Shown here: positions 1 to 7,803 of the stretch, one piece after another
Layout of the letters: every line of letters begins with the position of its first letter
How positions within the stretch are numbered: the first letter of the stretch is position 1
Assembly: GCA_946011725.1 (NCBI GenBank)
Contig: CAMGBT010000008.1
Coordinates: 1-54,538 of the forward strand
Length of the DNA: 54,538 nucleotides
Direction of reading: 5' to 3'
From: an uncultured Bacteroidales bacterium
GTDB lineage: Bacteria; Bacteroidota; Bacteroidia; Bacteroidales; Muribaculaceae
Program-made: the position numbers and the translations under genes
The notes under the pieces: model-generated
The model's input: only the letters and a program-made list of their open reading frames with translations
Told to the model about the DNA's origin: nothing
Database searches by the model: none

Positions 1-3000
1 ATTCGCATCAAGGACAACGACGGCATGTGGAGCTCGCACATCACCAAGAATTTCATCGTGCCCAATCCCACCGTTGAAGACAAGAAGATCGTGCTGCACG
101 AATACTGGATCGACGGCCAAATTGCGGCCGCAGTGGCTCAAGGTGAGCAACCTTCAATCATCAACATTGACAACCTCTCCTCCGGCATACACTCATTCAC
201 CGTCCGCGCAAAAGACAACGCCGGCTTGTGGAGCTCGCAAGTGTCCAAATACTTCGTCTATAACGGCAACGCGCTGGAAGAAACCACCGTAACTCGCTGC
301 CTGTATTGGTTCGACGATGATATTGCCAATATGAAAGTGGTGCCGGTGACTCCTGAGTCAAATGCTATCGCCCTCGACATCAGCGAAGTGGAAACCGGCA
401 CTCACACCTTGTGGTGGAGATGCGGTAACGCTAACGGCGCTTTGAGTGCCGCTCGCTCCGTGACCTTCGAGAGCATCAGCCTCATCAAATTCACTGTGCC
501 CGATAACGGCCTTGGCACCTTCTCGGCCAACTACAATATGACTCTGCCCGACGGCCTCAAAGCATACTTCTGCACCGAAACGGAAGCGGTGGCTGATGGT
601 CGCGCCGTGAAGATTCTGAGTGTCGACGGCAACGTAATCAACAGCGGCACGGGCGTGCTGCTCAGCGGCACTCCGGGTCAGACCTATTCGTTGCGCTATA
701 CCGAAGAGGCCGGTGTCGCCACCGAAGGCAACAGCCTGGTGGCTGTGGTGGAAAGCACCGACATCCCCGCTGTGTTTGGCGAGTGTGTCAACTTCACCAT
801 GCAAGCCGCCCAATTCGCCAAGGTGGAAGGCTCCGTCACGATGCCCGCCAACAGCGCTTACTTGCAGCGTCCCTCCACTGAAGTGGGCGATGCCACGGTC
901 ATCACCTTCACCGACCCCGACGCGATTACCCAAGACTCCGATGGCTATTACCTCATCGCCACACCTCGCCACTGGAAAGAGTTCTCCAGAATCGTCGCGA
1001 CCAACGCCTACGCTAATGCCAGAATGGTAGCCGATGTAGATTTGGGCGCTGACCAATCTGTGATTGGTTCGACTGACTCATCCGCATCATCTCCGGCATT
1101 TTCGGGCATATTTGATGGTCAAGGCCACACACTCACTGTAGCTTACACCGATTTGGGTAGCGAAACAGTTCACGGACCTTTTGCCAAAATCAATGGAGCA
1201 ACCATTAAGGACCTCCATGTTAAAGGCACTTTAATTACTTCGGGATTTCACCCGACAAGCGTCGTTGCTGACAGTTGGGGCACTTCCACCTTGCAACAAG
1301 TTTGGGGTGAAGTTGACATTGTTAGCACTCGCACCGGATGGGTTGAAGCAGCAGGCCTCGTTGGATGTATGAAAGCCGGGCAATTGACAATTACCGACTG
1401 TATGTTCACCGGTACTGTGAATGGTGCAGGCTCATATAATGGTTGCTTTATCGGTTATATAGATAGCGGCACCGCTACGGTTACCAACTGCTTATCAACA
1501 GGCGAGTTTACATATAGCGGAGGAAACACCGGTTTCCGTGGCAGTTACACCAACTGCTATGCAAAGTCGTTCCCCGCCTCCTATCCCACGGGCGTGCAAG
1601 ATCCTTCCGACGAAAGCCTCGCTGACGGCACCTTGACAGCTGCGCTCCAAGCCGGCCGCGGCAAGCAGGTTTGGGTGCAAGACGACAAATTAGGTATCCC
1701 CGTGTTAGCAGTGTTCAAAGGCGGTCACTCGCTCTCTTATGAAACCACTTACACCATCTACTTCGATACATTCAGAAGCGCATGGACCGATGTGAAGCTC
1801 TATAAGGACGGCGCGGAAGTGATGGGCACGCTTGTGAAAGTGCCGTATATTCGCGGTGGCAACGAAGATGGCGTAGAAGGCTATCTCCACAAGTTCACTG
1901 TGAATGTCACCGATGTTTCACAGCTCAAGTGCTCCAGCGAAAATCTCATTCTACGTTCGCTTCCCGATATTAAAGACGGCGCGGTATATTTTGTCCAAAA
2001 CCCCCTCCATTCCACCGACATCACCTACTCTTCGTTGGAAAATTATCGAGTTAGCTGGGATGAGCGCCCTTCCTACCGCCTCCATGGCACCATCCTTGGC
2101 GACGGCTCCAAAGGTACTTACCGCATGGTTTACTCCGACGGTTTGTGGATTTACGAAGGCGATAACTTCGTGCCCGGCAGCTTCTATATCATGGAGTTTG
2201 GCCCGAACGCGCCTATCTCGAACCCGGTTGCCAAGCATTATGCCAAGAAGTCCGACCTCACCGAAGTGAAGGTGGGCGAAACCACCGGCTCCTTGAGATA
2301 TGATGCCGGCGCCTCCGGTGCACAAGCCGTATTCAGCTCCAACATCACCGGCAAGTGCACCTTGGTATTCAACCCCAAGAACCGCACCGTTATGTTCATC
2401 AACCCCGTGGGCGCTACTGCCAACCACACCTTAGTGGAAGTAGCCGACGGCTCGCATGTTAACAAGATGAATGTGAACATCACCGCAAGCGACTACACCG
2501 CCGCAGCCGGTCCGTTCACCATCAGCAACGGCGAGTACACCACCACATCGGCCGACGGCAAGTTCACCAACCTGCCTTACGCCACCAACTACACCCTCAC
2601 CGCCGACGACGGCACCGCCATGCCCATCACCATCGACCTGCCCGTTGAACCCGTGTTCGACATCACCGCAGTCAATGCCAATGTAGTGGCACCCGTCGAC
2701 CAGATAGAGAACGGTATCTTGGCCGTAACCTTCCCCGTGAGCACCACGTGGAGCTACAACAAGCCGCACGTAATCTGCACCTGCAACGGCGTGATAGTTG
2801 AGGGCGAAGTGGAATGGGCAGCCGGAGGCTTTGCATTCATCGCTTCTAATGCAGTGCCCATCTTCGACTACTCAGTGGCCGACGACATCACCTTCGAATT
2901 CGTCATCGTGCCCGAGTATCCATTCATGGTCAACGCGGCCTCCACCCGCGGCAAACGCCGCGTAGCCGGCTCCGGCATCCAGCCAGTGCTCGGCACCGCC

Positions 3001-3189
3001 GTACCCGCCATCGCCACCATCTCCGGCGGCAGCAGCGTCTCCGGCGTGGGCAACGTCTCCATCGACGCGCAGGACACCACCGTAGAATACTACAACCTGC
3101 AAGGCCAACGCGTCAACGCCACCAGCCTCACCCCCGGCATCTACATCCGCCGCACCCCCACCAAGACTGACAAAATCATAGTAAGATAA
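1..3189 (+). CDS. large secreted repeat protein, 5' end missing, sorting-like tail
   Basis: The frame is open from base 1, so the start and signal peptide lie outside the window; 1062 codons are visible. The N-terminal part has tandem repeats of roughly 80 residues, each with a D-N/D-x-G-x-W-S-S motif (for example DNDGMWSSH and DNAGLWSSQ). A middle part (about residues 330-500) has GLUG-like repeats (GxFDGQGHTL, INGATIKDLHVKG), common in bacterial surface proteins. The C-terminus (YYNLQGQRV...GIYIRR...KIIVR) matches the tail of three other secreted proteins here and resembles a type IX-secretion (Por) sorting domain. A surface or exported role is inferred; the substrate is unknown. Bases about 1030-1560 look less GC-rich than the rest of the gene. 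A terminator follows 20 bases after the stop. Confidence 0.85.
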   Translation: MRIKDNDGMWSSHITKNFIVPNPTVEDKKIVLHEYWIDGQIAAAVAQGEQPSIINIDNLSSGIHSFTVRAKDNAGLWSSQVSKYFVYNGNALEETTVTRCLYWFDDDIANMKVVPVTPESNAIALDISEVETGTHTLWWRCGNANGALSAARSVTFESISLIKFTVPDNGLGTFSANYNMTLPDGLKAYFCTETEAVADGRAVKILSVDGNVINSGTGVLLSGTPGQTYSLRYTEEAGVATEGNSLVAVVESTDIPAVFGECVNFTMQAAQFAKVEGSVTMPANSAYLQRPSTEVGDATVITFTDPDAITQDSDGYYLIATPRHWKEFSRIVATNAYANARMVADVDLGADQSVIGSTDSSASSPAFSGIFDGQGHTLTVAYTDLGSETVHGPFAKINGATIKDLHVKGTLITSGFHPTSVVADSWGTSTLQQVWGEVDIVSTRTGWVEAAGLVGCMKAGQLTITDCMFTGTVNGAGSYNGCFIGYIDSGTATVTNCLSTGEFTYSGGNTGFRGSYTNCYAKSFPASYPTGVQDPSDESLADGTLTAALQAGRGKQVWVQDDKLGIPVLAVFKGGHSLSYETTYTIYFDTFRSAWTDVKLYKDGAEVMGTLVKVPYIRGGNEDGVEGYLHKFTVNVTDVSQLKCSSENLILRSLPDIKDGAVYFVQNPLHSTDITYSSLENYRVSWDERPSYRLHGTILGDGSKGTYRMVYSDGLWIYEGDNFVPGSFYIMEFGPNAPISNPVAKHYAKKSDLTEVKVGETTGSLRYDAGASGAQAVFSSNITGKCTLVFNPKNRTVMFINPVGATANHTLVEVADGSHVNKMNVNITASDYTAAAGPFTISNGEYTTTSADGKFTNLPYATNYTLTADDGTAMPITIDLPVEPVFDITAVNANVVAPVDQIENGILAVTFPVSTTWSYNKPHVICTCNGVIVEGEVEWAAGGFAFIASNAVPIFDYSVADDITFEFVIVPEYPFMVNAASTRGKRRVAGSGIQPVLGTAVPAIATISGGSSVSGVGNVSIDAQDTTVEYYNLQGQRVNATSLTPGIYIRRTPTKTDKIIVR

Positions 3190-3209
3190 TCAGCAACTGC
3201 CGCAATCCC

Positions 3210-3246
3210 AACGCCCCCTGTCGCACCGCGACCGGGGGCGTTCTTT
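3210..3246 (+). terminator. rho-independent terminator after the secreted repeat protein
   Basis: A 9-bp stem AACGCCCCC / GGGGGCGTT encloses a 15-base loop and runs into TTCTTT. It lies 20 bases after the stop of the plus-strand gene and before the convergent minus-strand operon. Confidence 0.7.
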
Positions 3247-3268
3247 ACACAGTTTCCGGAAGATAGCG

Positions 3269-3356
3269 TTCGCTAAAGCTCACAGCCGTTACAAAAAGCT
3301 GCCGCACCGCCCCACCGGCCCGCCCGCTTTTTGTAACGGCTCTGAGCTTTAGCGAA
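3269..3356. repeat. 31-bp near-perfect inverted repeat
   Basis: Left arm 3269-3299 and right arm 3326-3356 are reverse complements with one mismatch in 31, around a 26-base GC-rich loop. The arms begin TTCGCTAAAGCTCACAGCC. It lies between convergent genes with no coding potential. It is much longer than a terminator stem and has no U-run, so a REP-like or MITE-like intergenic element is more likely. Confidence 0.8.
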
Positions 3357-3457
3357 GGCCCCGCGCCTGTCCCGCTTTGCATGCGGCATAGCGGCCGCGC
3401 GGCCGGTAGGGGCGCGGCCGGCGGTGGAGGAGTAGCAGCCGGGGAAGAGGTGGGGGG

Positions 3458-3964
3458 TTAGCGGCCGGGGATGCGGAGGAGGTAGGGGAAGGGGGCGCGC
3501 AGGGCTATGGGGTGGGGGGCGGTGCGCAGGCGGCGGAGGGCGGCGATGGCTTCGGCTGCTTCGGGGTGGGTGGAGGTGGCCACGTAGTAGTATGGCTCGG
3601 CGGTTTGGAGGATGAAGGCCGCTTGGCCGGCATCGCACAGGCGTTGGCGGCAGCTTTGGGCGGTGAAGAGTTGCTTGAATTGAGCCACGACCACGCAGTA
3701 GGCTTGCACCGAGTCGAGGGCGATGCCGCCGTCGGGGGCGGCTGCCACGCGCTGCACGCGCAGCTCGATGGTGTCGGTGCCGTCCACCAGGGTTTGCACG
3801 TCCAAGGGGCGACGGTCGGCTCCGTAGATGGCCGAGGATTCGGCGGCGGTGGAGTCGCGGTGAGCGATCGCGCGGTCATACGATTGGCGATAGTTCTCCA
3901 CGGTGGTGTGACAGGCGGTGAGGGTGATTGCGAGCGCTATTAGGGTGAAAATGAGGTGTTTCAT
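3458..3964 (-). CDS. SPOR-domain lipoprotein
   Basis: The start is the ATG at 3964, which overlaps the upstream phosphoesterase stop as ATGA; the longer upstream reading (to 4228) is a shadow of that gene. The 168-residue product begins MKHLIFTLIALAITLTAC, a lipoprotein signal peptide with the lipobox cysteine at residue 18. The C-terminal half (about 85-155) has the SPOR pattern: YCVVVAQFKQLFTAQSCRQR, then AGQAAFILQTAEPYYYVAT. SPOR domains bind denuded peptidoglycan, often at division sites. It is the last gene of the five-gene minus-strand operon. An envelope-anchored peptidoglycan-binding role is inferred from the domain; the partner is unknown. Confidence 0.8.
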   Translation of the reverse strand: MKHLIFTLIALAITLTACHTTVENYRQSYDRAIAHRDSTAAESSAIYGADRRPLDVQTLVDGTDTIELRVQRVAAAPDGGIALDSVQAYCVVVAQFKQLFTAQSCRQRLCDAGQAAFILQTAEPYYYVATSTHPEAAEAIAALRRLRTAPHPIALRAPFPYLLRIPGR

Positions 3965-4464
3965 AGTGAAAGTTTGCCGAGTTCGATTACTTCGAGGTCG
4001 AAAATTTTGTCGCCGTCGATTTTGAGGCGGATTAGAGTGCGCTGTCGTTGCCATCCGTGGGTGCCGGCGGCGCCGGGGTTGATGTGGAGCAGGTTGAGTT
4101 CGTGGTCGTACATGACCTTGAGGATGTGGCTGTGGCCGCCCACGCAGATTTGCGGCCGCGCATCGATGAGCATGCGGCGCACTCCGGGGGCGTAGCGGCC
4201 GGGGTAGCCGCAGATGTGGGTCATCCACACTTTCACGCCTTCCACCTGAAAGTCAAGCACTTCGGGGCAGAGGCGCAGGATGGGACCGTGGTCGATATTG
4301 CCGCGGACTGCGCGCACCACCGGGGTGATGGCGCGCAGTCGCTGCAATGTGTCGAGGCAGCCGATGTCGCCGGCGTGCCAAATTTCGTCGCAATGAGCGA
4401 AATGGATGGCAAATCTATCGTCCCAGGTTGAGTGGGTGTCGGAGAGAATGCCTATTTGCTTCAT
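3961..4464 (-). CDS. YfcE/MJ0936-family metallophosphoesterase
   Basis: This 167-residue protein carries the calcineurin-like phosphodiesterase motifs in order: GILSDTHSTW (metal-binding D and H) near the N-terminus, HAGDIG, RAVRGNIDH (GNxD/H), then GGHSH and HINPGAAGTHGW. Length and motifs fit the single-domain YfcE/MJ0936 group, which hydrolyses phosphodiesters with two metal ions; the physiological substrate is unclear. It overlaps both neighbours by 4 bases (ATGA), indicating translational coupling with the C1 peptidase before it and the SPOR lipoprotein after it. Confidence 0.88.
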   Translation of the reverse strand: MKQIGILSDTHSTWDDRFAIHFAHCDEIWHAGDIGCLDTLQRLRAITPVVRAVRGNIDHGPILRLCPEVLDFQVEGVKVWMTHICGYPGRYAPGVRRMLIDARPQICVGGHSHILKVMYDHELNLLHINPGAAGTHGWQRQRTLIRLKIDGDKIFDLEVIELGKLSL

Positions 4465-5651
4465 TTAGCGGGGATTATGCCGCGGGGGACGGCCGAACGG
4501 TTAACCATGATGCTGAGGGTTTTGGCCAGGAAGAATGCGTCGGACACGTAGATGTAGCCGCCGTACACTTGGTTGGTGTCCCACGAGTTTTTCACCTTGT
4601 AATAGTGGTTGCCTTCTTGGTCAACGGCGGTGCCCACGATTACCATGCCGTGGTCGTCGGTGGTTTGCTGCGAGTCGAACATGCGTTGGCGCGATTCTTG
4701 GGTGACGGTTTCTTCGGGCACGGGGCCGGTGAAGGCGTAGCGTTCGGCCACGCGGTCTTTGTCGGAGAGGGTGGTCCAGCGGGCGAGTTCGGTGCCTTCG
4801 AGGCCACTTTCATCCTTGCCGGCGGGCATCAGAGCCACGCCGTCTTTCCACTTGAAGCCTTGCTCGGAGACGTCGGCAGCCCAAGCCACGGAGTAGCCGT
4901 TGGCCAAGGCGTTGTCCACGATGGATTTGAGTTGGTCGAGGGTCACGTTGAGATAGGGCGCGTTGAGCCAGTTGTCGGGCACTTCCAAGGAGAAGTAGGT
5001 GCCGAAGGGGTGGTGGGTGAACGAGGTGACGGCGATGAAGTCGTCAACGTTGATGCCGAGGCTTTGGGCATAGGATTGCGGGGTGTACGACTTGCCGTTG
5101 ACGGTGAAAGTTTCGGGCAGCTGGCCGAGGTAAGCGTCGAGCACGCCATTGAGGGCGCGGGGCCATGCGGGGGTGATGTATTTGTCGGGCTTGGACACTA
5201 CGGCGCGCACCAATCCGGCGAGGATGGCGTCCAACTCGCCGTGCATGTGTTTGTCTTCGCCGTATTGGAGGCCGGTGTAGGCCTCTTCGGGCACGATGCC
5301 GTAGTTTTGGATGGCCCAGGTGACGTCGGCAAACGAGCCGCCGGCGGCGAAGTTGGTTTGGCCGTAGAGGCGCACGAAGCGGTCGGCCTTGGCCTCATAG
5401 CTGTGGCGCACCACGAACATCTCGCTGAGGTCAACGGATTGGCCTGTGCGGCGCAGGATGTCGTCTTCGAGGAAGGATAAGCCGGAGAAGCACCAGCATG
5501 TGCCCGACTTGTTTTGGTCCTTGACGGAGTTGGTGGGAACGGTGATTTGGTCGGTGAATTGGAAGCCGACGGAGGCGGAATCAGCAGGTTCGGCGGCGAA
5601 GGCGCTGATGGCCATTGATGCCGCGAGGATGGTGGAAATGAAATACTTCAT
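4461..5651 (-). CDS. C1 family cysteine peptidase, aminopeptidase C / bleomycin hydrolase type, secreted
   Basis: The 396-residue protein has an N-terminal signal peptide (MKYFISTILAASMAISAFAA), so it is probably periplasmic or exported, unlike the cytoplasmic family members. The papain-type active site is visible: Q46 (oxyanion hole) and C52 in NKSGTCWCFS, the histidine in DDHGMVIVG and the asparagine in KVKNSWD near the C-terminus. The block LSEMFVVRHSYEAKADRF is typical of bleomycin hydrolase / PepC. Its stop overlaps the phosphoesterase start (ATGA). Aminopeptidase activity on exported or dietary peptides is inferred from the family. Confidence 0.88.
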   Translation of the reverse strand: MKYFISTILAASMAISAFAAEPADSASVGFQFTDQITVPTNSVKDQNKSGTCWCFSGLSFLEDDILRRTGQSVDLSEMFVVRHSYEAKADRFVRLYGQTNFAAGGSFADVTWAIQNYGIVPEEAYTGLQYGEDKHMHGELDAILAGLVRAVVSKPDKYITPAWPRALNGVLDAYLGQLPETFTVNGKSYTPQSYAQSLGINVDDFIAVTSFTHHPFGTYFSLEVPDNWLNAPYLNVTLDQLKSIVDNALANGYSVAWAADVSEQGFKWKDGVALMPAGKDESGLEGTELARWTTLSDKDRVAERYAFTGPVPEETVTQESRQRMFDSQQTTDDHGMVIVGTAVDQEGNHYYKVKNSWDTNQVYGGYIYVSDAFFLAKTLSIMVNRSAVPRGIIPAK

Positions 5652-5686
5652 GAAGTTATGTTGTTATAGTGTTAGTATTCAATGAA

Positions 5687-6469
5687 TTAGCCTACAACAG
5701 CCACGTGGATGCCGGTGGCGGCGGTGATGCGCTCGGCTATGGCGTCCAACTCGGCGCGAGGCACCTTCTGCAGCGACAGCTCCGGGGTGGGACGGTCGAG
5801 GCTGTAGAGCTGGATTTCGCGCGGACGGATGCGGCGGTAGGCCTCGATCAGGGCTGCGATTTCGGCGTCGGTGGAGTTGTCCACCTCTACGCCTTCGTGC
5901 GAGCCACGGGTGATCATGGTCTGCACAATGACCTGCGGGCCAACGGCCGCGATGCGCTCGATGACGTGCTCGGCGGTGAAATTGGGATTGGTGGGGCGGT
6001 CCAACAGCGCGATGGTGCGGTCGATGGCGCTGTCAAGCTTCAGGCAGCAGTTGTCGATGCGTCGCAAAGCGTTGACCACCTCCTCGTGGGCGAGCATGGT
6101 GGAGTTGGAGAGCACCGTCACACGCGCTTGGGGGAAGTAGCGGTCGCGCAGGGAGATGACGTCGTCGATGATGCCCGCGAAGGCCGGGTGGAGCGTCGGC
6201 TCGCCGTTGCCGGAGAAGGTGATTACGTCGAGCCCTTGGCCGGCGGCGTGCATCGCCGCGAGCTTCTGCTCAAGCAACCGCGCCACTTGCGCGCGCGAAG
6301 GCAGCCCCGACGTGCCGTGGCCCTGCGCATTGTATCCCGCCTCACAATAGAGGCAGTCGAACGAACAAATTTTGCCATCATTGGGCATGAGATTCACCCC
6401 GAGCGAAGTGCCGAGGCGGCGCGAGTGGATCGGCCCAAAGATGGTGTGAGTATACATTACAGTCTGCAT
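5687..6469 (-). CDS. radical SAM protein
   Basis: The 260-residue protein has the radical SAM cluster motif CSFDCLYC (CxxxCxxC) near residue 34, which ligates a 4Fe-4S cluster for S-adenosylmethionine cleavage, followed by the glycine-rich segment ITFSGNGEPTLHP (the GGE-type motif). The opening TIFGPIHSRRLGTSLGVNL is typical of a widespread family of short radical SAM proteins whose substrate is not established. No SPASM or extra Cys-rich C-terminal domain is visible. Translation could start at the second methionine (residue 5). It begins 8 bases after the Rpn-like gene and probably shares its transcript. Confidence 0.85.
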   Translation of the reverse strand: MQTVMYTHTIFGPIHSRRLGTSLGVNLMPNDGKICSFDCLYCEAGYNAQGHGTSGLPSRAQVARLLEQKLAAMHAAGQGLDVITFSGNGEPTLHPAFAGIIDDVISLRDRYFPQARVTVLSNSTMLAHEEVVNALRRIDNCCLKLDSAIDRTIALLDRPTNPNFTAEHVIERIAAVGPQVIVQTMITRGSHEGVEVDNSTDAEIAALIEAYRRIRPREIQLYSLDRPTPELSLQKVPRAELDAIAERITAATGIHVAVVG

Positions 6470-6477
6470 AATATCTC

Positions 6478-7392
6478 TTAAAGATTAGAAACCACACCGA
6501 AAGGCACTCCGGTGATAGCAACAATATTCTCAATGGGCAGCCCGGCCGCTTTCAAAGCCTTGGCCGCCTCAATCAGCCGCTCGCTTTGCTCGGCAATTTC
6601 TTTTTTTGCCTCGGCAATGACAGCGTCTTTCTTGGCGGCTTCATTCTTGGCTTCGGTGATATTGGAGAAGTACTCGTCCTCCACACGCATATCTTGGCGC
6701 ATGTCGGCATCGGCAGCAGCAATAACCAAGCGGTGCATAATGCAAGTCAGGTCGGGATCATCGTTGAACGACTGCTCGTCCATTTTCATTACGTGTGGAT
6801 CGTATTGGTCGCAATAGGTTTGGTCGAATACCGACAGGACGCGCTCCAGTTTGTTGTTAACTTGGCCGCGAAGAAGCGGAATCTGCACGATGATGCTATC
6901 GTGAACCAAACTCTCGATAAACGGATCGGGAATGCCCACGGTAACCTCTTCGCCATCATAGTTATATGATTTATGGCTTACATAGAGCACCGGCTCTTCG
7001 ATTTTGCCTACACGATGGCCGAGCAAGTACACGGCAATGATTGGCAAACCGTAACGCTCTTCCGGCTCGCAACATTGCATATTATTCGGATTAATGTATT
7101 GAGCACCAAGGTATTGACGGAAGCGCAACACTTCAGATTTGAGGAACGTTTTTTGCAACTCAATAAGCACCAATTTCAGCGAGCCGTCATCTTGGCGTAT
7201 GCGTGCAGCGAAGTCGATGCGGAAAATCGACAAATTGCGTTCGAGATCTTTGGCGTACTCGTGTGGACGCACTTCCAACTCCACCACCTCGCGCTTGAGC
7301 AGCGCCGAGAGGATGATTTTAGCAACGCGCATGTCCTCCATCAAGAACTTGAACACCACATCGTATATAGGGTTTGCTAAAGTGACTTTCAT
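6478..7392 (-). CDS. Rpn-family PD-(D/E)XK nuclease / putative transposase
   Basis: The start is taken at the ATG at 7392 (MKVTLANPIYDVVFKFLMED), 44 codons inside the longest frame, because family homology starts there and a good promoter sits just upstream. The 304-residue protein has the PD-(D/E)XK core IFRIDFAARI ... VLIELQKT (D, then ExQ) around residues 55-85 and a charged, coiled-coil-like C-terminus (EAKNEAAKKDAVIAEAKKEI). These Rpn / TIGR01784 proteins are DNA endonucleases linked to recombination and are common in Bacteroidales, usually as stand-alone genes; no terminal inverted repeats of an IS flank it. It is the first gene of the operon running to 3458. Confidence 0.82.
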   Translation of the reverse strand: MKVTLANPIYDVVFKFLMEDMRVAKIILSALLKREVVELEVRPHEYAKDLERNLSIFRIDFAARIRQDDGSLKLVLIELQKTFLKSEVLRFRQYLGAQYINPNNMQCCEPEERYGLPIIAVYLLGHRVGKIEEPVLYVSHKSYNYDGEEVTVGIPDPFIESLVHDSIIVQIPLLRGQVNNKLERVLSVFDQTYCDQYDPHVMKMDEQSFNDDPDLTCIMHRLVIAAADADMRQDMRVEDEYFSNITEAKNEAAKKDAVIAEAKKEIAEQSERLIEAAKALKAAGLPIENIVAITGVPFGVVSNL

Positions 7393-7413
7393 AACAGTGC
7401 GGATAAGTTTCAG

Positions 7414-7445
7414 CAAAGGTACAACTTTTTTCGGCCGAATGCAAA
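7414..7445 (-). promoter_or_regulatory. Bacteroidetes-type promoter for the 7392-3458 operon
   Basis: Read on the minus strand: TTTG (7442-7445), 20-base spacer, TACCTTTG (7414-7421), which matches the Bacteroidetes -33/-7 pattern. It lies 21 bases before the chosen start at 7392. Confidence 0.65.
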
Positions 7446-7518
7446 TAATGGCGGAGGAAAATGCACAGCGGGCGGCAATCTTTTGGCTTGCGGGCGGCGC
7501 GGCTACCGGGGGAAACTG

Positions 7519-7647
7519 CATCAAAAGCCAATGCTATATAAGTAGGGACGCGACCTGCCGAGTCCGCATCAACCCGCACATTATCAGGATGTTAGGTACA
7601 GCGGGCGCGGCAGTCCGCGTCCCCTACTGATTCAGGCCTTTTGATAC
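7519..7647. repeat. imperfect inverted repeat with AGTAGGGACGCG / CGCGTCCCCTACT arms
   Basis: AGTAGGGACGCG (7541-7552) pairs with CGCGTCCCCTACT (7615-7627), with one bulged C. The outer flanks also pair: CATCAAAAGCC (about 7519-7529) with GGCCTTTTGATAC (about 7635-7647), again with one extra C. The right flank CCTTTTGATACACTTTC (7637-7653) recurs with one change at 31345-31361, so this is part of a dispersed intergenic repeat. Confidence 0.6.
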
Positions 7648-7688
7648 ACTTTCGGACGGCTTCCGCCGCACCGCCGCACCGCCTGGGT

Positions 7689-7707
7689 TTAGTTGAGGTG
7701 GCGGGTG
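7689..7707. repeat. left 19-bp direct repeat of island (att-like)
   Basis: TTAGTTGAGGTGGCGGGTG is identical to 13755-13773, which is the 3' end and stop codon of the permease gene. On the minus strand this copy still reads ...HTRHLN-stop, the same final residues as the permease (FTRHLN-stop). This is what remains when an element inserts at a gene's 3' end and restores or duplicates it. Confidence 0.7.
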
Positions 7708-7803
7708 TGTTGGGCGGTTAGCGGTGGACCGATAGTGAGCTACAAGCTTATCTTTAGCTTGATTATTTGGCTTATAGGCTAATTTTATGCCTTCAAAGTT
7801 GGG

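Larger units (their letters stand above)
7393..7803. other. intergenic region containing a promoter, inverted repeat and island edge
   Basis: No credible gene is seen in these 411 bases. They contain the minus-strand promoter near 7414, a loose inverted repeat (7519-7647), a short GC-rich stretch and, from 7689, the left copy of the 19-bp direct repeat that bounds the AT-rich island. Composition drops sharply to AT-rich after about 7735. Confidence 0.7.

Noticed and set aside
2741..2757. CACCACGTGGAGC as a second parS site
   Set aside because: Only the central CCACGTGG core matches; the outer bases of the palindrome are wrong and it lies inside a coding region.
3965..4228. Upstream extension of the SPOR lipoprotein frame
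   Set aside because: The extra 88 codons are an arginine/proline-rich shadow of the phosphoesterase gene, and the signal peptide starts at 3964.
4347..5480. Long plus-strand ORF (377 codons) opposite the C1 peptidase
   Set aside because: It is rich in Gly/Val/His/Ala of the kind produced by reading GC-rich genes backwards, has no motif, and lies opposite a peptidase with complete catalytic residues.
7393..7524. 44-codon N-terminal extension of the Rpn-like protein
   Set aside because: It would be translated through the TACCTTTG promoter element, and family similarity starts at MKVTLANPIYD.
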